NCBI GenBank assembly: GCA_963840445.1 | Contig: CAWIZC010000032.1 | Span: 620,001-684,000, forward strand | Direction: 5' to 3' | From: AWTP1-13 sp963840445 | GTDB lineage: Bacteria > Pseudomonadota > Alphaproteobacteria > Rhizobiales > Hyphomicrobiaceae | Length of the DNA stretch: 64,000 nucleotides | In this document: positions 1 to 8,657 of the stretch, in pieces | Numbering within the stretch: position 1 is the first letter of the stretch | How the letters are laid out: every line of letters begins with the position of its first letter | Position numbers and translations under genes: made by a program | Notes under the pieces: generated by a model | Seen by the model: only the letters and a program-made list of their open reading frames with translations | Databases searched by the model: none | Told to the model about the DNA's origin: nothing

Positions 1-1
1 C

Positions 2-460
2 GACGTGCGCAACCGCGATGCCATGGAGCTCGCCATCTTCTTCCATGACGCCGTCTATGTGCCGACCCGCTCCGACAATGAGGCGGCCTCCGCCGCACTC
101 GCCCGCGAGCAGCTGACCGGGCTGGGCGTCCAGGACGATCTGATTGCCGAAGTCGAGCGCTTGATCCTCGCCACCCGCCACGGCCAGTCTGTCGCCGACG
201 CCGACAGCGACCCCGATCTGGCGCTGCTGCTCGATCTCGATCTGTCCATCCTAGGCGCCGAGCGCGCCACCTATGCCGCCTACGCTCAGGCCATTCGCAG
301 CGAATACGCCATCGTGCCGGACACGATCTACCGGCCCGGCCGGCGCCGCGTGCTGGCCGAGTTCCTGGGGAGGCCGCACATCTACGCTACGCCTGGCCTG
401 CGCGAGGCATGGGAGGCGGCCGCCCGCGCCAATCTGGAATGGGAGAGCACCGCGCTCTGA
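2..460 (+). CDS. HD-superfamily metal-dependent phosphohydrolase, 5'-truncated
   Basis: This is the C-terminal part of a predicted metal-dependent HD phosphohydrolase; the N-terminus lies outside the window, since the open frame runs into base 2 with no convincing start. About 152 residues are visible. The FHDAVY motif near the start supplies the HD metal ligands, and a DNEAASA stretch about ten residues later is typical of this small family. The substrate is not known for the family as a whole. It reads in the same direction as the following GST gene, about 115 bp away. Family assignment is fairly sure; the physiological role is open. Confidence 0.8.
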   Translation, partial: DVRNRDAMELAIFFHDAVYVPTRSDNEAASAALAREQLTGLGVQDDLIAEVERLILATRHGQSVADADSDPDLALLLDLDLSILGAERATYAAYAQAIRSEYAIVPDTIYRPGRRRVLAEFLGRPHIYATPGLREAWEAAARANLEWESTAL

Positions 461-574
461 CCGCAGAAGCTTGAGCGCCGTGAGTCTCGCCTGACGCTGC
501 CCAGTCGCTGCAATCGATATCTTGTCGATTTGGCGCATGGTAGGAACGCGCAGCCTCGCAGCCGGTCAAATCTC

Positions 575-1192
575 ATGCAGCTCTACGTCACCTTCACGTC
601 GCCCTACGCCCGCCTCGCCCGTATCGTGGTGATCGAGAAGGGTCTCGAAGACCGGGTCGAGGTCGTCGAGGCTAAGACGCGCACGCCCGACAGCCCCTAC
701 TATCGCATCAATCCATCGGGCCGCGTGCCGTATCTCGTCGACGATGCCGGTGTCGGCATGGAGGATAGCCAGGTCATCTGCGCCTTTCTCGATGGTCTCG
801 ACGGCCAGCCGCGCTTTCATCCCACCGGGGCTCCGGAGTGGTCGCGCCGCCGGCTCGAGGCTTCGGCGCGCAGTATGCTCGACGGCATCGCGGTGTGGGC
901 CCGCGAGATGGGCCGGCCGGAAGGCGAGCGGTCGCCGAAGGCGCTTGCTCATGAGACCACACGCTCGCAGCGCATGGCCGATCATTTCGAGGACGAGGTT
1001 GCACGGCCCGAGTTGCGGGACCAGGCGAGCATGGCGCCGTGGGTGCTGGCGGTGGCGCTCGAGACCGCACGCATACGCAAGCTGGGCGATCTCACGCTTG
1101 GCCGGCCGCAGCTGGCAGCTTGGCTCGCGCCGATGGCGCAGCGGCGATCCATGCTGCAAACCGCCCCCGCCGTCCGGCCCACTCCGGCCTGA
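575..1192 (+). CDS. Glutathione S-transferase family protein
   Basis: A 205-residue GST-fold protein. Residues 1-75 form the thioredoxin-like domain: it opens MQLYVTFTSPYARL, has NPSGRVPYLV with the cis-proline, then the EDSQ glutathione-contact motif. The rest is the helical domain. I chose the ATG at 575 because the protein then begins directly with the first beta strand; an upstream in-frame start at 530 would add a non-homologous leader. It probably acts in the cytosol in glutathione conjugation or stress defence, but the substrate cannot be inferred. It stands alone between the HD hydrolase and a convergent cupin gene. Confidence 0.85.
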   Translation: MQLYVTFTSPYARLARIVVIEKGLEDRVEVVEAKTRTPDSPYYRINPSGRVPYLVDDAGVGMEDSQVICAFLDGLDGQPRFHPTGAPEWSRRRLEASARSMLDGIAVWAREMGRPEGERSPKALAHETTRSQRMADHFEDEVARPELRDQASMAPWVLAVALETARIRKLGDLTLGRPQLAAWLAPMAQRRSMLQTAPAVRPTPA

Positions 1193-1263
1193 GCCGGCTT
1201 CTCACTCCGCCTCGACCTGCCTGCCCCCCAGCTCGCAAGCGATCTTGGTGGTCGGGCTCGGAC

Positions 1264-1557
1264 TCAGTCTTTCAGCTCGATCTCGACGAACGCGAACTCG
1301 AAGTCGTTGACGTTGATGACGTTGTGGTGCACGCCGGCCTTGCGGAAATACGAGACGCCGTGCTTGAGGTCGGCAAAGCTCTCTTCTCCCTGCGGCGAGA
1401 TCAGCTTCAGCCGGCCGTTGCCGGACGGAACCACGACATAGTCCATCTGGTGGATGTGCTCGCCGGTTTCCGCCCCCGGCGCGAACCGCCATTCGGTGAC
1501 ACGTACGCGCTCGTTGTCCACCTGCTGCGTTGGGACGGCCTGCGGAAGCTTGCTCAC
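1264..1557 (-). CDS. Small cupin-domain protein
   Basis: A single-domain cupin of about 97 residues. The metal-binding cupin motif 1 region is visible as PGAETGEHIHQMDYVVVPSG and motif 2 as GVSYFRKAGVHHNVIN. I prefer the GTG start at 1557 because an AGGAG ribosome-binding site sits 7 bases upstream; an ATG-type start at 1581 is possible. Cupins of this size are often beta-barrel sensors or small-molecule enzymes, so no reaction can be assigned. It is convergent with the GST gene and monocistronic. Confidence 0.75.
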   Translation of the reverse strand: MSKLPQAVPTQQVDNERVRVTEWRFAPGAETGEHIHQMDYVVVPSGNGRLKLISPQGEESFADLKHGVSYFRKAGVHHNVINVNDFEFAFVEIELKD

Positions 1558-1869
1558 TGAGGTTCTCCTGGAAAACTTCACGGCCGACTTGAGCGGGCTC
1601 GGCGCTCTCTGCGGAGAACGCAGAAGTCTCGCTCAGATGACAACTTGCAGAACACGATGGTTGGCATAACTTATACCCATCCGGCCCCTCCGTTCGAGGG
1701 GTTGCACGTGTGTTCAGCGGTTAGGACGCACCCAGCCAGGGCGGTTTGCCGCCCGGAGCTCATGGTGAACATATACACACGTGGCCAATTGCGCTTATAA
1801 GCGTGTCCTCAATGACACTGGCGTGGAGCCATCGCGGCTCCAAAGAAGAAGGGTGGGAGGCTAGGAACG

Positions 1870-2640
1870 TTGACTGACCAGTTGATCGCGCAGTTCGCAG
1901 CGGCCTTGGGGGAGTATGGGCCGACCGGTGTTCAGGTCCTCAAGATCATCTGGATCAACATCCTTCTCTCCGGCGACAACGCCATCGTTATCGCCCTTGC
2001 CTGCCGCGCCCTGCCGCCGCGCCAGCGGTTCTGGGGCATCTTGCTGGGCGCCGCCGCAGCCGTGGGGTTGCGCATCTTCTTCACCGTCATCCTCGCCTAC
2101 GTGCTGGAGTTGCCCTGGCTGAGACTGGTCGGCGGCCTCCTGCTGCTGTGGATCGCGGTCAAGCTGCTCGTCCAGGACGAGGCCGACGAGGCCTCCGTCG
2201 AAAGCAGCGACAATCTGTGGGGCGCCGTCCGAACGGTGGCCATTGCCGATATCGTCATGAGCCTCGACAACGTGCTGGCCATCGCGGCCGCTGCCCACGG
2301 CGACATGATGCTCATCGTGTTCGGACTGACGATCTCGATCCCGCTGATCGTCGCCGGCGCCACGCTGATCATGGCGCTTCTGACCCGCTTCCCGATCCTG
2401 GTGTGGGCGGGCGCGGGCCTGCTCGGCTGGATCGCCGGCGAGCTCATGGTTGAGGATCCGATCAGCGGTCCCTTCTTGGATGCCTTTGCCGCCGACTACG
2501 GCATTCCCCACAGGGTGGTGCTGCATACCATGCACTTGCTCTGCACGCTCCTGGTGCTGGTTGTCGGATGGTTCCTGATGCGGAGGCGCAGCCGCGGCGC
2601 GGTCGGGGTCCCTGGCCACGAAGGTGGTCCGGCCGAATAG
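1870..2640 (+). CDS. TerC/YjbE-family integral membrane protein
   Basis: A 256-residue inner-membrane protein of the TerC family, several members of which export manganese or other divalent metals. About seven membrane segments are visible. The family's two paired acidic motifs are present: LLSGDNAIVIAL near residue 35 and SLDNVLAIAA near residue 135. The start is a TTG with a GGGAGG ribosome-binding site about 10 bases upstream. The C-terminus ends in a short basic and glycine-rich tail. The roughly 290 bp upstream contains small hairpins (around 1684-1700 and 1739-1754) but nothing I can match to a known metal riboswitch. Confidence 0.85.
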   Translation: MTDQLIAQFAAALGEYGPTGVQVLKIIWINILLSGDNAIVIALACRALPPRQRFWGILLGAAAAVGLRIFFTVILAYVLELPWLRLVGGLLLLWIAVKLLVQDEADEASVESSDNLWGAVRTVAIADIVMSLDNVLAIAAAAHGDMMLIVFGLTISIPLIVAGATLIMALLTRFPILVWAGAGLLGWIAGELMVEDPISGPFLDAFAADYGIPHRVVLHTMHLLCTLLVLVVGWFLMRRRSRGAVGVPGHEGGPAE

Positions 2641-2764
2641 CTTTCGCCGGGACCTCAACGAACCGACACCGGTTTGCTTTCGCCGAGCCCCTGATGTGCC
2701 AAGAGCGCCGCCGATGCGCGATGCATCCGCGACGCTCTTGTTTAGAGCCGTTGCCTCTAAGGTA

Positions 2765-4282
2765 TCAGGCGCGCGCTGCGACCATACCGTCAGCCATTAC
2801 CGGTACTTCGCCACTGTTGCGGATGACCCGCGAACGCCATGGCTTCAACACCGCGATAGCCAACAAGGCTGCCGCAATATTTGCCGCCGCCGCGATGATG
2901 AACACCATATCCCAGCTGCCGGTGGTCTTCTGGATGGTGCTCGCGTAAGGCACGAGCAGCGCCGCCGTGCCTTTGGCCGTGTAGAGCAGGCCGGCATTGG
3001 TGGTCGCAAATCGAGACCCGAACGTGTCTGTCGCCGTTGACGGGAACAGACTGTAGATCTCGCCCCAGGCGAAGAACACCAGACCGCTCAGCACCACGAA
3101 CCAGAACGGATCGGCACCCCACAGGTACAGCATGTAGATGCCCACGCCTTCAATGCCGAAGGCGATGAACATGGTGTTCTCGCGGCCGATCCGGTCCGAG
3201 ATCCAGCCGAAGAAGGGTCGGGTGAAACCGTTCAGGATGCGGTCGATGGTAGCCGCGAAGGTCAGAGCCGGCATGGTGAGGCCGAGCAGCGCGACAGGTA
3301 TCGCATCAACCTTCAAGTCCTTGGCAATTGGCGCCAGGTTGGCGGTCACAATCAGGCCACCTGCGCCAACCAGCACGAACATGAGATACATGAGCGTGAA
3401 GATCGGTTGGCCCTTTGCAAGTACGACGGCGCCGCCTGCAAAGAAGATCAAGCCTGCGAGTGCCAGCGGAATGTAGAACTGAAGCCCCGCGAACCACATG
3501 GCGAGCCCGCCGACTAGCGCGACGATGGAGCCGACCACCCAATAGGCAGTTGGACCGATCAATTCGCTTGGGCTGTACTGCCGACGGCTTTGAAGGACCG
3601 CAGCACTTGCTGTTGCCTCCGGCGTTTCGCCCGAGCGCGGTGCCCGCAGAGCAAAGGCCAGCACTATAATGATCACGCCCTGCCACAGTCCGAACCAGAA
3701 GAATGTGTCCTGGAAGCCCTTGGCCAAGGTTTGATAGAAAACCGGCACGCCAAAGAATGAAAAATCGAAAAGGGGCTTGCCCGCGATCATGTTCTGGATC
3801 GGCGCAACCGTCAGCGCCGAACCCGCGCCGAAACCGGCCGCTGTCAATCCGGCAGCCAGACCACGCTTGTCGGGAAACCACTTCAACGCGTTGCCGATGC
3901 AGGTGCCGTAGACGCCACCAGCACCGATACCGGCGATGATCTGCGCCGCGTAGTAGCCGGTCAGCCCCCCAAGCTCGGTGGCGTAGGAATTCATGATCCA
4001 GCCGATGGCAGACAGGATTCCGCCGACCAGGATGACGAGCTTGGGACCCCACTTATCGACGAACCAGCCCTCGATCGGGACCAGCCAGGTCTCAAACAGC
4101 ACAAACAAGGTGAAGGCGATCTGGATTTCGGCCCGATCCCATTTGAATGTTTTCTGAATGTCTGGGACAAAGAACGTCCAGCCGTATTGCAGGTTGGCGA
4201 TCATCACCATGCAAATCACGCCGATGATGAGCTGAGTCCAACGGAAAGTATTACTGGCGCGGGGCGCCGATCCCGTTTGCAT
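2765..4282 (-). CDS. oxlT: Oxalate/formate antiporter family MFS transporter
   Basis: A 505-residue major facilitator superfamily permease of the OxlT subgroup, which exchanges external oxalate for internal formate at the inner membrane. About twelve transmembrane helices are visible, with the subgroup's N-terminal features QYGWTFFVPDIQ, the loop VDKWGPK and the IGAGGVYGTCIGNALKWFPDKRG segment. It is divergent from a GntR-type regulator and next to oxc and frc, which strongly supports oxalate as the substrate. A GTATACCA-type palindrome lies about 80 bp upstream. The product is longer than the classic 418-residue OxlT, as in many alphaproteobacterial members. Confidence 0.88.
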   Translation of the reverse strand: MQTGSAPRASNTFRWTQLIIGVICMVMIANLQYGWTFFVPDIQKTFKWDRAEIQIAFTLFVLFETWLVPIEGWFVDKWGPKLVILVGGILSAIGWIMNSYATELGGLTGYYAAQIIAGIGAGGVYGTCIGNALKWFPDKRGLAAGLTAAGFGAGSALTVAPIQNMIAGKPLFDFSFFGVPVFYQTLAKGFQDTFFWFGLWQGVIIIVLAFALRAPRSGETPEATASAAVLQSRRQYSPSELIGPTAYWVVGSIVALVGGLAMWFAGLQFYIPLALAGLIFFAGGAVVLAKGQPIFTLMYLMFVLVGAGGLIVTANLAPIAKDLKVDAIPVALLGLTMPALTFAATIDRILNGFTRPFFGWISDRIGRENTMFIAFGIEGVGIYMLYLWGADPFWFVVLSGLVFFAWGEIYSLFPSTATDTFGSRFATTNAGLLYTAKGTAALLVPYASTIQKTTGSWDMVFIIAAAANIAAALLAIAVLKPWRSRVIRNSGEVPVMADGMVAARA

Positions 4283-4360
4283 TTGCTGTCTCCCACCCTA
4301 GTGGCGCTGCCCTCGGTAGGCTGGAGCACGCCGGTCTTGTTGATTTGGCCTGCAGGTATT

Positions 4361-4370
4361 TCGTATACCA
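4361..4370. promoter_or_regulatory. Candidate GntR operator, oxlT-proximal
   Basis: TCGTATACCA, one mismatch from the perfect palindrome 102 bp away at 4463-4472. It lies 79 bp upstream of the oxlT start codon. Paired GTATAC-centred sites in a divergent region next to an FCD-type GntR gene fit autoregulation and control of the transporter; this is inference from sequence symmetry and position. Confidence 0.55.
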
Positions 4371-4462
4371 CGGCACATTAACAGGGGCCGGCGGCCCACT
4401 CAACCATCTCCTGTTGCAGAGTTTGGAAAACGAACTTGCTCCGATCTGACATCTGTGGTGTA

Positions 4463-4472
4463 TGGTATACCA
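4463..4472. promoter_or_regulatory. Candidate GntR operator, regulator-proximal
   Basis: TGGTATACCA, a perfect 10-bp palindrome ending 34 bp upstream of the preferred gntR start. FCD-domain GntR proteins commonly bind short palindromes with a TNGTNNNACNA-like core, which this resembles. Its position close to the regulator start suggests repression or autoregulation. Confidence 0.6.
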
Positions 4473-4505
4473 AAAACCACGAGTGCTCTGGCGGTCCAAG
4501 CGTGC

Positions 4506-5213
4506 ATGGAAAATCGAGTGACCGAGTTGGCTGACACGCAGCTCCAGATCGCCCCCATTGGCGAGGGCATCAGCCTGAAGGCGCGCGCGTACGAGGCGCT
4601 CAAGGCCGCCATCATGAACATGAATATCTACGCCCACGAGGCTGAGCTGCGCCTCGACGAGCGCGATCTTTCGCAGCGCTTCGGCGTCAGCCGCACGCCG
4701 CTCCGGGAAGCGCTGGCGCAGCTCGACCAGGAGGGTCTGGTCAGGATCGTTGCACGGCGCGGCATCTTCATCGTGCGCAAGACCAAGGCCGAGATCCTGG
4801 AGATGATCACGGTATGGGCGGCGCTCGAAAGCATGGCGGCGCGGCTCGCCACCCAGAAGGCCTCCGACGCCGAGCTGTCCAAGCTGCACGAGCTGGTCGA
4901 CACGTTTTCGGCCGATGCGGTGGCACGGCAGATGGGCGAGTACTCGGACGCCAACATTCGCTTCCATCAGGCCATCATCAATCTCGGCAAGTGCCAGCTG
5001 ATTGGCGATCTCACTGACAAGCTGTTTTTCCATGTGCGCGCCATTCGCCAGCGCACCATCTTCGAACAGGATCGCGCCAAGCGCTCGATCGTCGATCACA
5101 AGGAGATCGTGGCGGCGCTCGAAGCCCGCGACACCGAGCGTGCCGAGCGCCTGGTGCGGGAGCACACGTTGCGACTGCGAGATCATGTCGATCGCTTCGT
5201 AGAAATCGATTGA
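4506..5213 (+). CDS. GntR family (FCD/FadR subfamily) transcriptional regulator
   Basis: A 235-residue regulator with an N-terminal winged helix (recognition region LSQRFGVSRTPLREALAQL, then the wing GLVRIVARRGIFI) and a C-terminal all-helical FCD ligand domain with the metal-ligand pattern of the family (D in SDANIRFHQ, later H in VDHKEI and the terminal H in VREHTLRLRDH). It most likely senses oxalate, formate or a CoA-linked metabolite and controls the divergent oxlT and its own downstream oxc-frc genes. I chose ATG 4506; an upstream GTG at 4455 would place a palindromic candidate operator inside the coding sequence. Confidence 0.9.
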   Translation: MENRVTELADTQLQIAPIGEGISLKARAYEALKAAIMNMNIYAHEAELRLDERDLSQRFGVSRTPLREALAQLDQEGLVRIVARRGIFIVRKTKAEILEMITVWAALESMAARLATQKASDAELSKLHELVDTFSADAVARQMGEYSDANIRFHQAIINLGKCQLIGDLTDKLFFHVRAIRQRTIFEQDRAKRSIVDHKEIVAALEARDTERAERLVREHTLRLRDHVDRFVEID

Positions 5214-5259
5214 ACTGGAACGAAACGCCCGCAACGAACGGGATAGGGGAGGATTGCCG

Positions 5260-5370
5260 ATGGCGGCTGAAAACACGCTGAAGGTGAGAATAGAGGGCGG
5301 CGGCGTGCTCTCGGGCGGCCATGTGGTGGCCTAAGCGCTCGAAGGCTGGCGGGTCGACGCTCGGCGCGAG
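5260..5370 (+). pseudogene. Remnant 5' end of a second ThDP-dependent (acetolactate-synthase-like) enzyme
   Basis: An ATG with a good ribosome-binding site (GGGGAGG) opens a frame whose first 24 residues end GGGVLSGGHVVA before a TAA; reading through gives ALEGWRVDA. The pattern of an IEGGG start followed by GGHxVAxALxxxGVD resembles the N-terminus of acetolactate-synthase-like ThDP enzymes, with the lysine codon replaced by TAA. Similarity disappears after about 37 codons. I infer a decayed gene start left between gntR and oxc. The match is from memory of the family and short, so it could be a chance small ORF. Confidence 0.4.
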
Positions 5371-5443
5371 CGCGTCGCAGGTGCCGCGCCGTCTGGAGCC
5401 TGGCCAAGGGACTACAGAAAACAAATCTGCGGGAGGAAGGGAA

Positions 5444-7178
5444 ATGTCCGCGACAGTGCAGAGCATCGATGCAAATCCAGGGGCGGAGCAGGAGCTGACC
5501 GACGGCTTCCATCTCGTCATCGACGCGCTCAAGCTCAACGGCATCAAGACCATCTACGCCGTGCCCGGCATTCCGATCACCGACTTCCTGCGCATGTCGC
5601 AGGCCGAGGGCATCCGCGTGCTCTCGTTCCGCCACGAGCAGAACGCGGGCTATGCCGCATCGATCGCCGGCTACCTGACCAAGCAGCCCGGCATCTGCCT
5701 CACCGTGTCGGCCCCGGGCTTCCTCAACGGCCTGACGGCGTTGGCGCACGCCACCACCAACTGCTTCCCGATGATCCTGATCTCCGGCTCCTCCGAGCGC
5801 GAGGTCGTCGACCTGCAGCAGGGCGACTACGAGGAGATGGACCAGCTCGCCATCGCCAAGCCGCTGTGCAAGGCGGCCTACCGCATCCTGCACGCAGCCG
5901 ACATCGGCATCGGCATCGCGCGTGCCATCCGCGCGGCGGTCTCGGGCCGGCCGGGCGGCGTCTACCTCGACCTGCCGGCCAAGCTGTTCGGCCAGGTGAT
6001 GGACGCCGCGGCCGGCAAGAAGTCGCTCGTCAAAGTCATCGATGCGGCACCGGCGCAAATCCCCGCCCCGGATGCGGTGAAGCGCGCACTCGATGTGCTC
6101 AAGGGTGCCAAGCGTCCGCTGATCATCCTGGGCAAGGGCGCCGCCTATGCGCAAGCCGACGAGGCGATCCGCACTCTGGTGGAAAAGACCGGCGCGCCGT
6201 TCCTGCCCATGAGCATGGCCAAGGGCCTTCTGCCCGACACGCATCCGCAATGCGCCGGCGCGGCACGCTCCACCGTGCTGAAAGACGCCGACGTCGTGAT
6301 GATGATCGGTGCCCGCCTCAACTGGCTGCTGTCGCACGGCAAGGGCAAGACCTGGGGCGATGCGCCCAAGAAATTCATCCAGGTCGACATCGAGCCGAAG
6401 GAGATGGACAGCAACGTCGAGATCGCCGCTCCCGTGGTCGGCGATATCGGCTCCTGCGTCTCAGCCCTTCTGAACGGCATGGGCAACACCTGGCCCGCGC
6501 CTCCCGCCGACTGGGTCAAGACCGTCAGCGCCAAGCGCGAAGAGAACGTGGCCAAGATGGCGCCGCGGCTGATGAACAACAACGTGCCCATGGACTATCA
6601 CGGCGCGCTTGGCGTGCTGCGCACCATCGTCAAGGAGCGCCCCGACGCGATGCTCGTCAACGAAGGCGCCAACACGCTCGATCTCGCGCGCGGCGTCATC
6701 GACGTCTACCAGCCGCGCAAGCGCATCGACGTCGGCACCTGGGGCATCATGGGCATCGGCATGGGCTACGCCATCGCCGCCGCCGTCGAGACCGGCAAGC
6801 CGGTGCTGGCGGTCGAGGGCGACTCGGCGTTCGGGTTCTCGGGCATGGAGATCGAGACCATCTGCCGCTACAAGCTCCCCGTTTGCGTCGTGGTCTTCAA
6901 CAACGACGGCATCTATCGCGGCACCGACGTCAACAGCGCCGAGCTCCGACCCCGCAACGACCGTGTTCGTCAAGGGCGCCCGCTACGACAAGATGATCGA
7001 GGCGTTCGGCGGCGTCGGTGTCAATGCCACATCGCCGGACGACCTGAGGCGCGCCGTCAACGCGGCGATGGACTCCGGCAAGCCGACGCTGATCAACGCG
7101 GTGATCGATCCGAAGGCCGGCAGCGAGAGCGGCCGCATCGGCAATCTCAATCCGCAAAGCGCATTGAAAAAGAAATAG
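5444..7178 (+). CDS. oxc: Oxalyl-CoA decarboxylase (one apparent +1 frameshift)
   Basis: ThDP-dependent enzyme that converts oxalyl-CoA to formyl-CoA and CO2. The ATG at 5444 follows a GGGAGGAAGG ribosome-binding site and starts MSATVQSIDA. The N-terminal pyrimidine-binding domain carries the catalytic glutamate in RHEQNAGYAA. The C-terminal diphosphate-binding motif GDSAFGFSGMEIE...VVVFNN is complete. At about 6936-6950 one extra base shifts the frame; the next frame continues at once with TVFVKGARYDKM through to a stop at 7178. Removing one base gives 577 residues, the family's length (about 568). It is followed by frc, its metabolic partner. Confidence 0.92.
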
Positions 7179-7287
7179 GGAATTCCGGCAACGCACGCCG
7201 AGACGTCGGAGAGCAACGATGTCGTGGTTCGACAAACTGAGAGCAGGAAGGCCGCAAGGCCAAGCAAATGGGACTAGGGAGGCCCGC

Positions 7288-8562
7288 ATGGGCAAAGCAC
7301 TGGAAGGCGTAAAGATCCTGGATTTCACCCATGTGCAGTCGGGACCGACATGTACCCAGCTGCTCGCTTGGTTCGGGGCCGACGTGATCAAGGTCGAGCG
7401 GCCTGGCGTGGGCGACATCACCCGCGGCCAGCTGCAGGACGTTCCGAACGCGGACAGCCTCTACTTCACCATGCTCAACCACAACAAGCGCTCGATCACC
7501 ATCGACAGCAAGAACAAGAAGGGCATGGAGATCCTCGAGCGGCTGGTAAAGAAGTGCGACGTGCTGGTCGAGAACTTCGCCCCCGGCGCGCTCGATCGCA
7601 TGGGCCTGACCTGGGAGCGCATCCAGCAGCTCAACCCACGCATGATCTACGCCAGCGTGAAGGGCTTCGGCCCCGGCCCCTACGAGGACTGCAAGGTCTA
7701 CGAGAACGTTGCCCAGTGCACGGGCGGCTCGGCCTCCACCACGGGCTTCCGCGAAGGGCCCCCGCTCGTCACCGGCGCGCAGATCGGCGACTCGGGCACC
7801 GGCCTGCACCTGGCGCTCGGCATTGTCACCGCCCTCTATCACCGCACCCATTCGGGCAAAGGCCAGCGCGTCACCTGCGCCATGCAGGACGGCGTGCTCA
7901 ACCTGGCGCGCGTCAAGATGCGCGACCAGCAGCGCCTCGCGCACGGCCCCTTGAAGGAATACAGCCAGTTCGGCGAGGGCATCCCCTTTGGCAAGGCCGT
8001 GCCGCGCGCCGGCAACGACTCCGGCGGTGGCCAGCCGGGCCGCATCCTCAAGTGCAAGGGCTGGGAGACCGATCCCGACGCCTACATCTACTTCATCACG
8101 CAGGCGCCCGTCTGGGAGGCGATCTGCGACGTGATCGGCGAGCCCGGCTGGAAGACCGATCCCAACTACGCCAAGCCGGCCGCGCGGCTGCCGCGCCTCA
8201 ACGAGATCTTCGGCCGCATCGAGCAGTGGACCATGACCAAGACCAAGTTCGAGGCCATGGACATCCTCAACAAGCAGGACATTCCCTGCGGGCCGATCCT
8301 GTCCATGAAGGAGTTGGCCGAGGACAAGTCGCTGTTTGCCACCGGCACCATGGTGGAGGTGGATCACCCGACGCGCGGCAAATATCTGTCCGTCGGCAAT
8401 CCGATCAAGCTGTCGATGAGCGCCTCCGAGGTGAAGCGCTCGCCGCTGCTGGGCGAGCACACCGCGGAGGTGCTGCGCGAGCTTGGCTATTCGGCCGACG
8501 AGATCGCCGGTCTGAAGGAGGTTGGCGCAACGGCCGTCGCGAAGAAGGCAGCCGCGGAGTAG
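7288..8562 (+). CDS. frc: Formyl-CoA:oxalate CoA-transferase
   Basis: A class III CoA-transferase of 424 residues that moves CoA from formyl-CoA to oxalate, producing formate and the oxalyl-CoA used by Oxc. The start at 7288 follows an AGGGAGG site. Family landmarks are all present: the opening LEGVKILDFTHVQSGP, the catalytic aspartate in QIGDSGTGLHL near residue 168, and the glycine-rich active-site loop SGGGQPG around residue 250. The frame is intact, unlike its neighbours. The gene is preceded by oxc and followed by a formyltransferase-like gene on the same strand, consistent with one transcription unit. Confidence 0.95.
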   Translation: MGKALEGVKILDFTHVQSGPTCTQLLAWFGADVIKVERPGVGDITRGQLQDVPNADSLYFTMLNHNKRSITIDSKNKKGMEILERLVKKCDVLVENFAPGALDRMGLTWERIQQLNPRMIYASVKGFGPGPYEDCKVYENVAQCTGGSASTTGFREGPPLVTGAQIGDSGTGLHLALGIVTALYHRTHSGKGQRVTCAMQDGVLNLARVKMRDQQRLAHGPLKEYSQFGEGIPFGKAVPRAGNDSGGGQPGRILKCKGWETDPDAYIYFITQAPVWEAICDVIGEPGWKTDPNYAKPAARLPRLNEIFGRIEQWTMTKTKFEAMDILNKQDIPCGPILSMKELAEDKSLFATGTMVEVDHPTRGKYLSVGNPIKLSMSASEVKRSPLLGEHTAEVLRELGYSADEIAGLKEVGATAVAKKAAAE

Positions 8563-8565
8563 GAC

Positions 8566-8633
8566 TTCTCCCTCTCCCCGCCGGCGGGGTGAGGGGCGCG
8601 CACGCCGGCGAGATGAAGTATGGGGAGAGGGAA
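8566..8633. repeat. Palindromic intergenic element
   Basis: Nested inverted repeat between frc and the next gene: CTCCCTCTCCCC at 8568-8579 pairs with GGGGAGAGGGAA at 8622-8633 with one mismatch, and CGCCGGCG at 8579-8586 recurs at 8602-8609. It could fold into a long hairpin and attenuate read-through or stabilise the upstream mRNA. Elements of this type are common between genes in Hyphomicrobiales. Confidence 0.6.
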
Positions 8634-8657
8634 GCAACCGATTTGGGGAGTAACACG

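Noticed and set aside
1660..1869. yybP-ykoY-type manganese riboswitch upstream of the TerC-like gene
   Set aside because: Small hairpins exist, but I could not find the conserved core of that riboswitch class.
7147..8637. A 496-codon minus-strand open frame opposite frc
   Set aside because: It is antisense to the strongly conserved frc gene, is rich in arginine, alanine and histidine repeats typical of shadow frames in GC-rich DNA, and matches no family.
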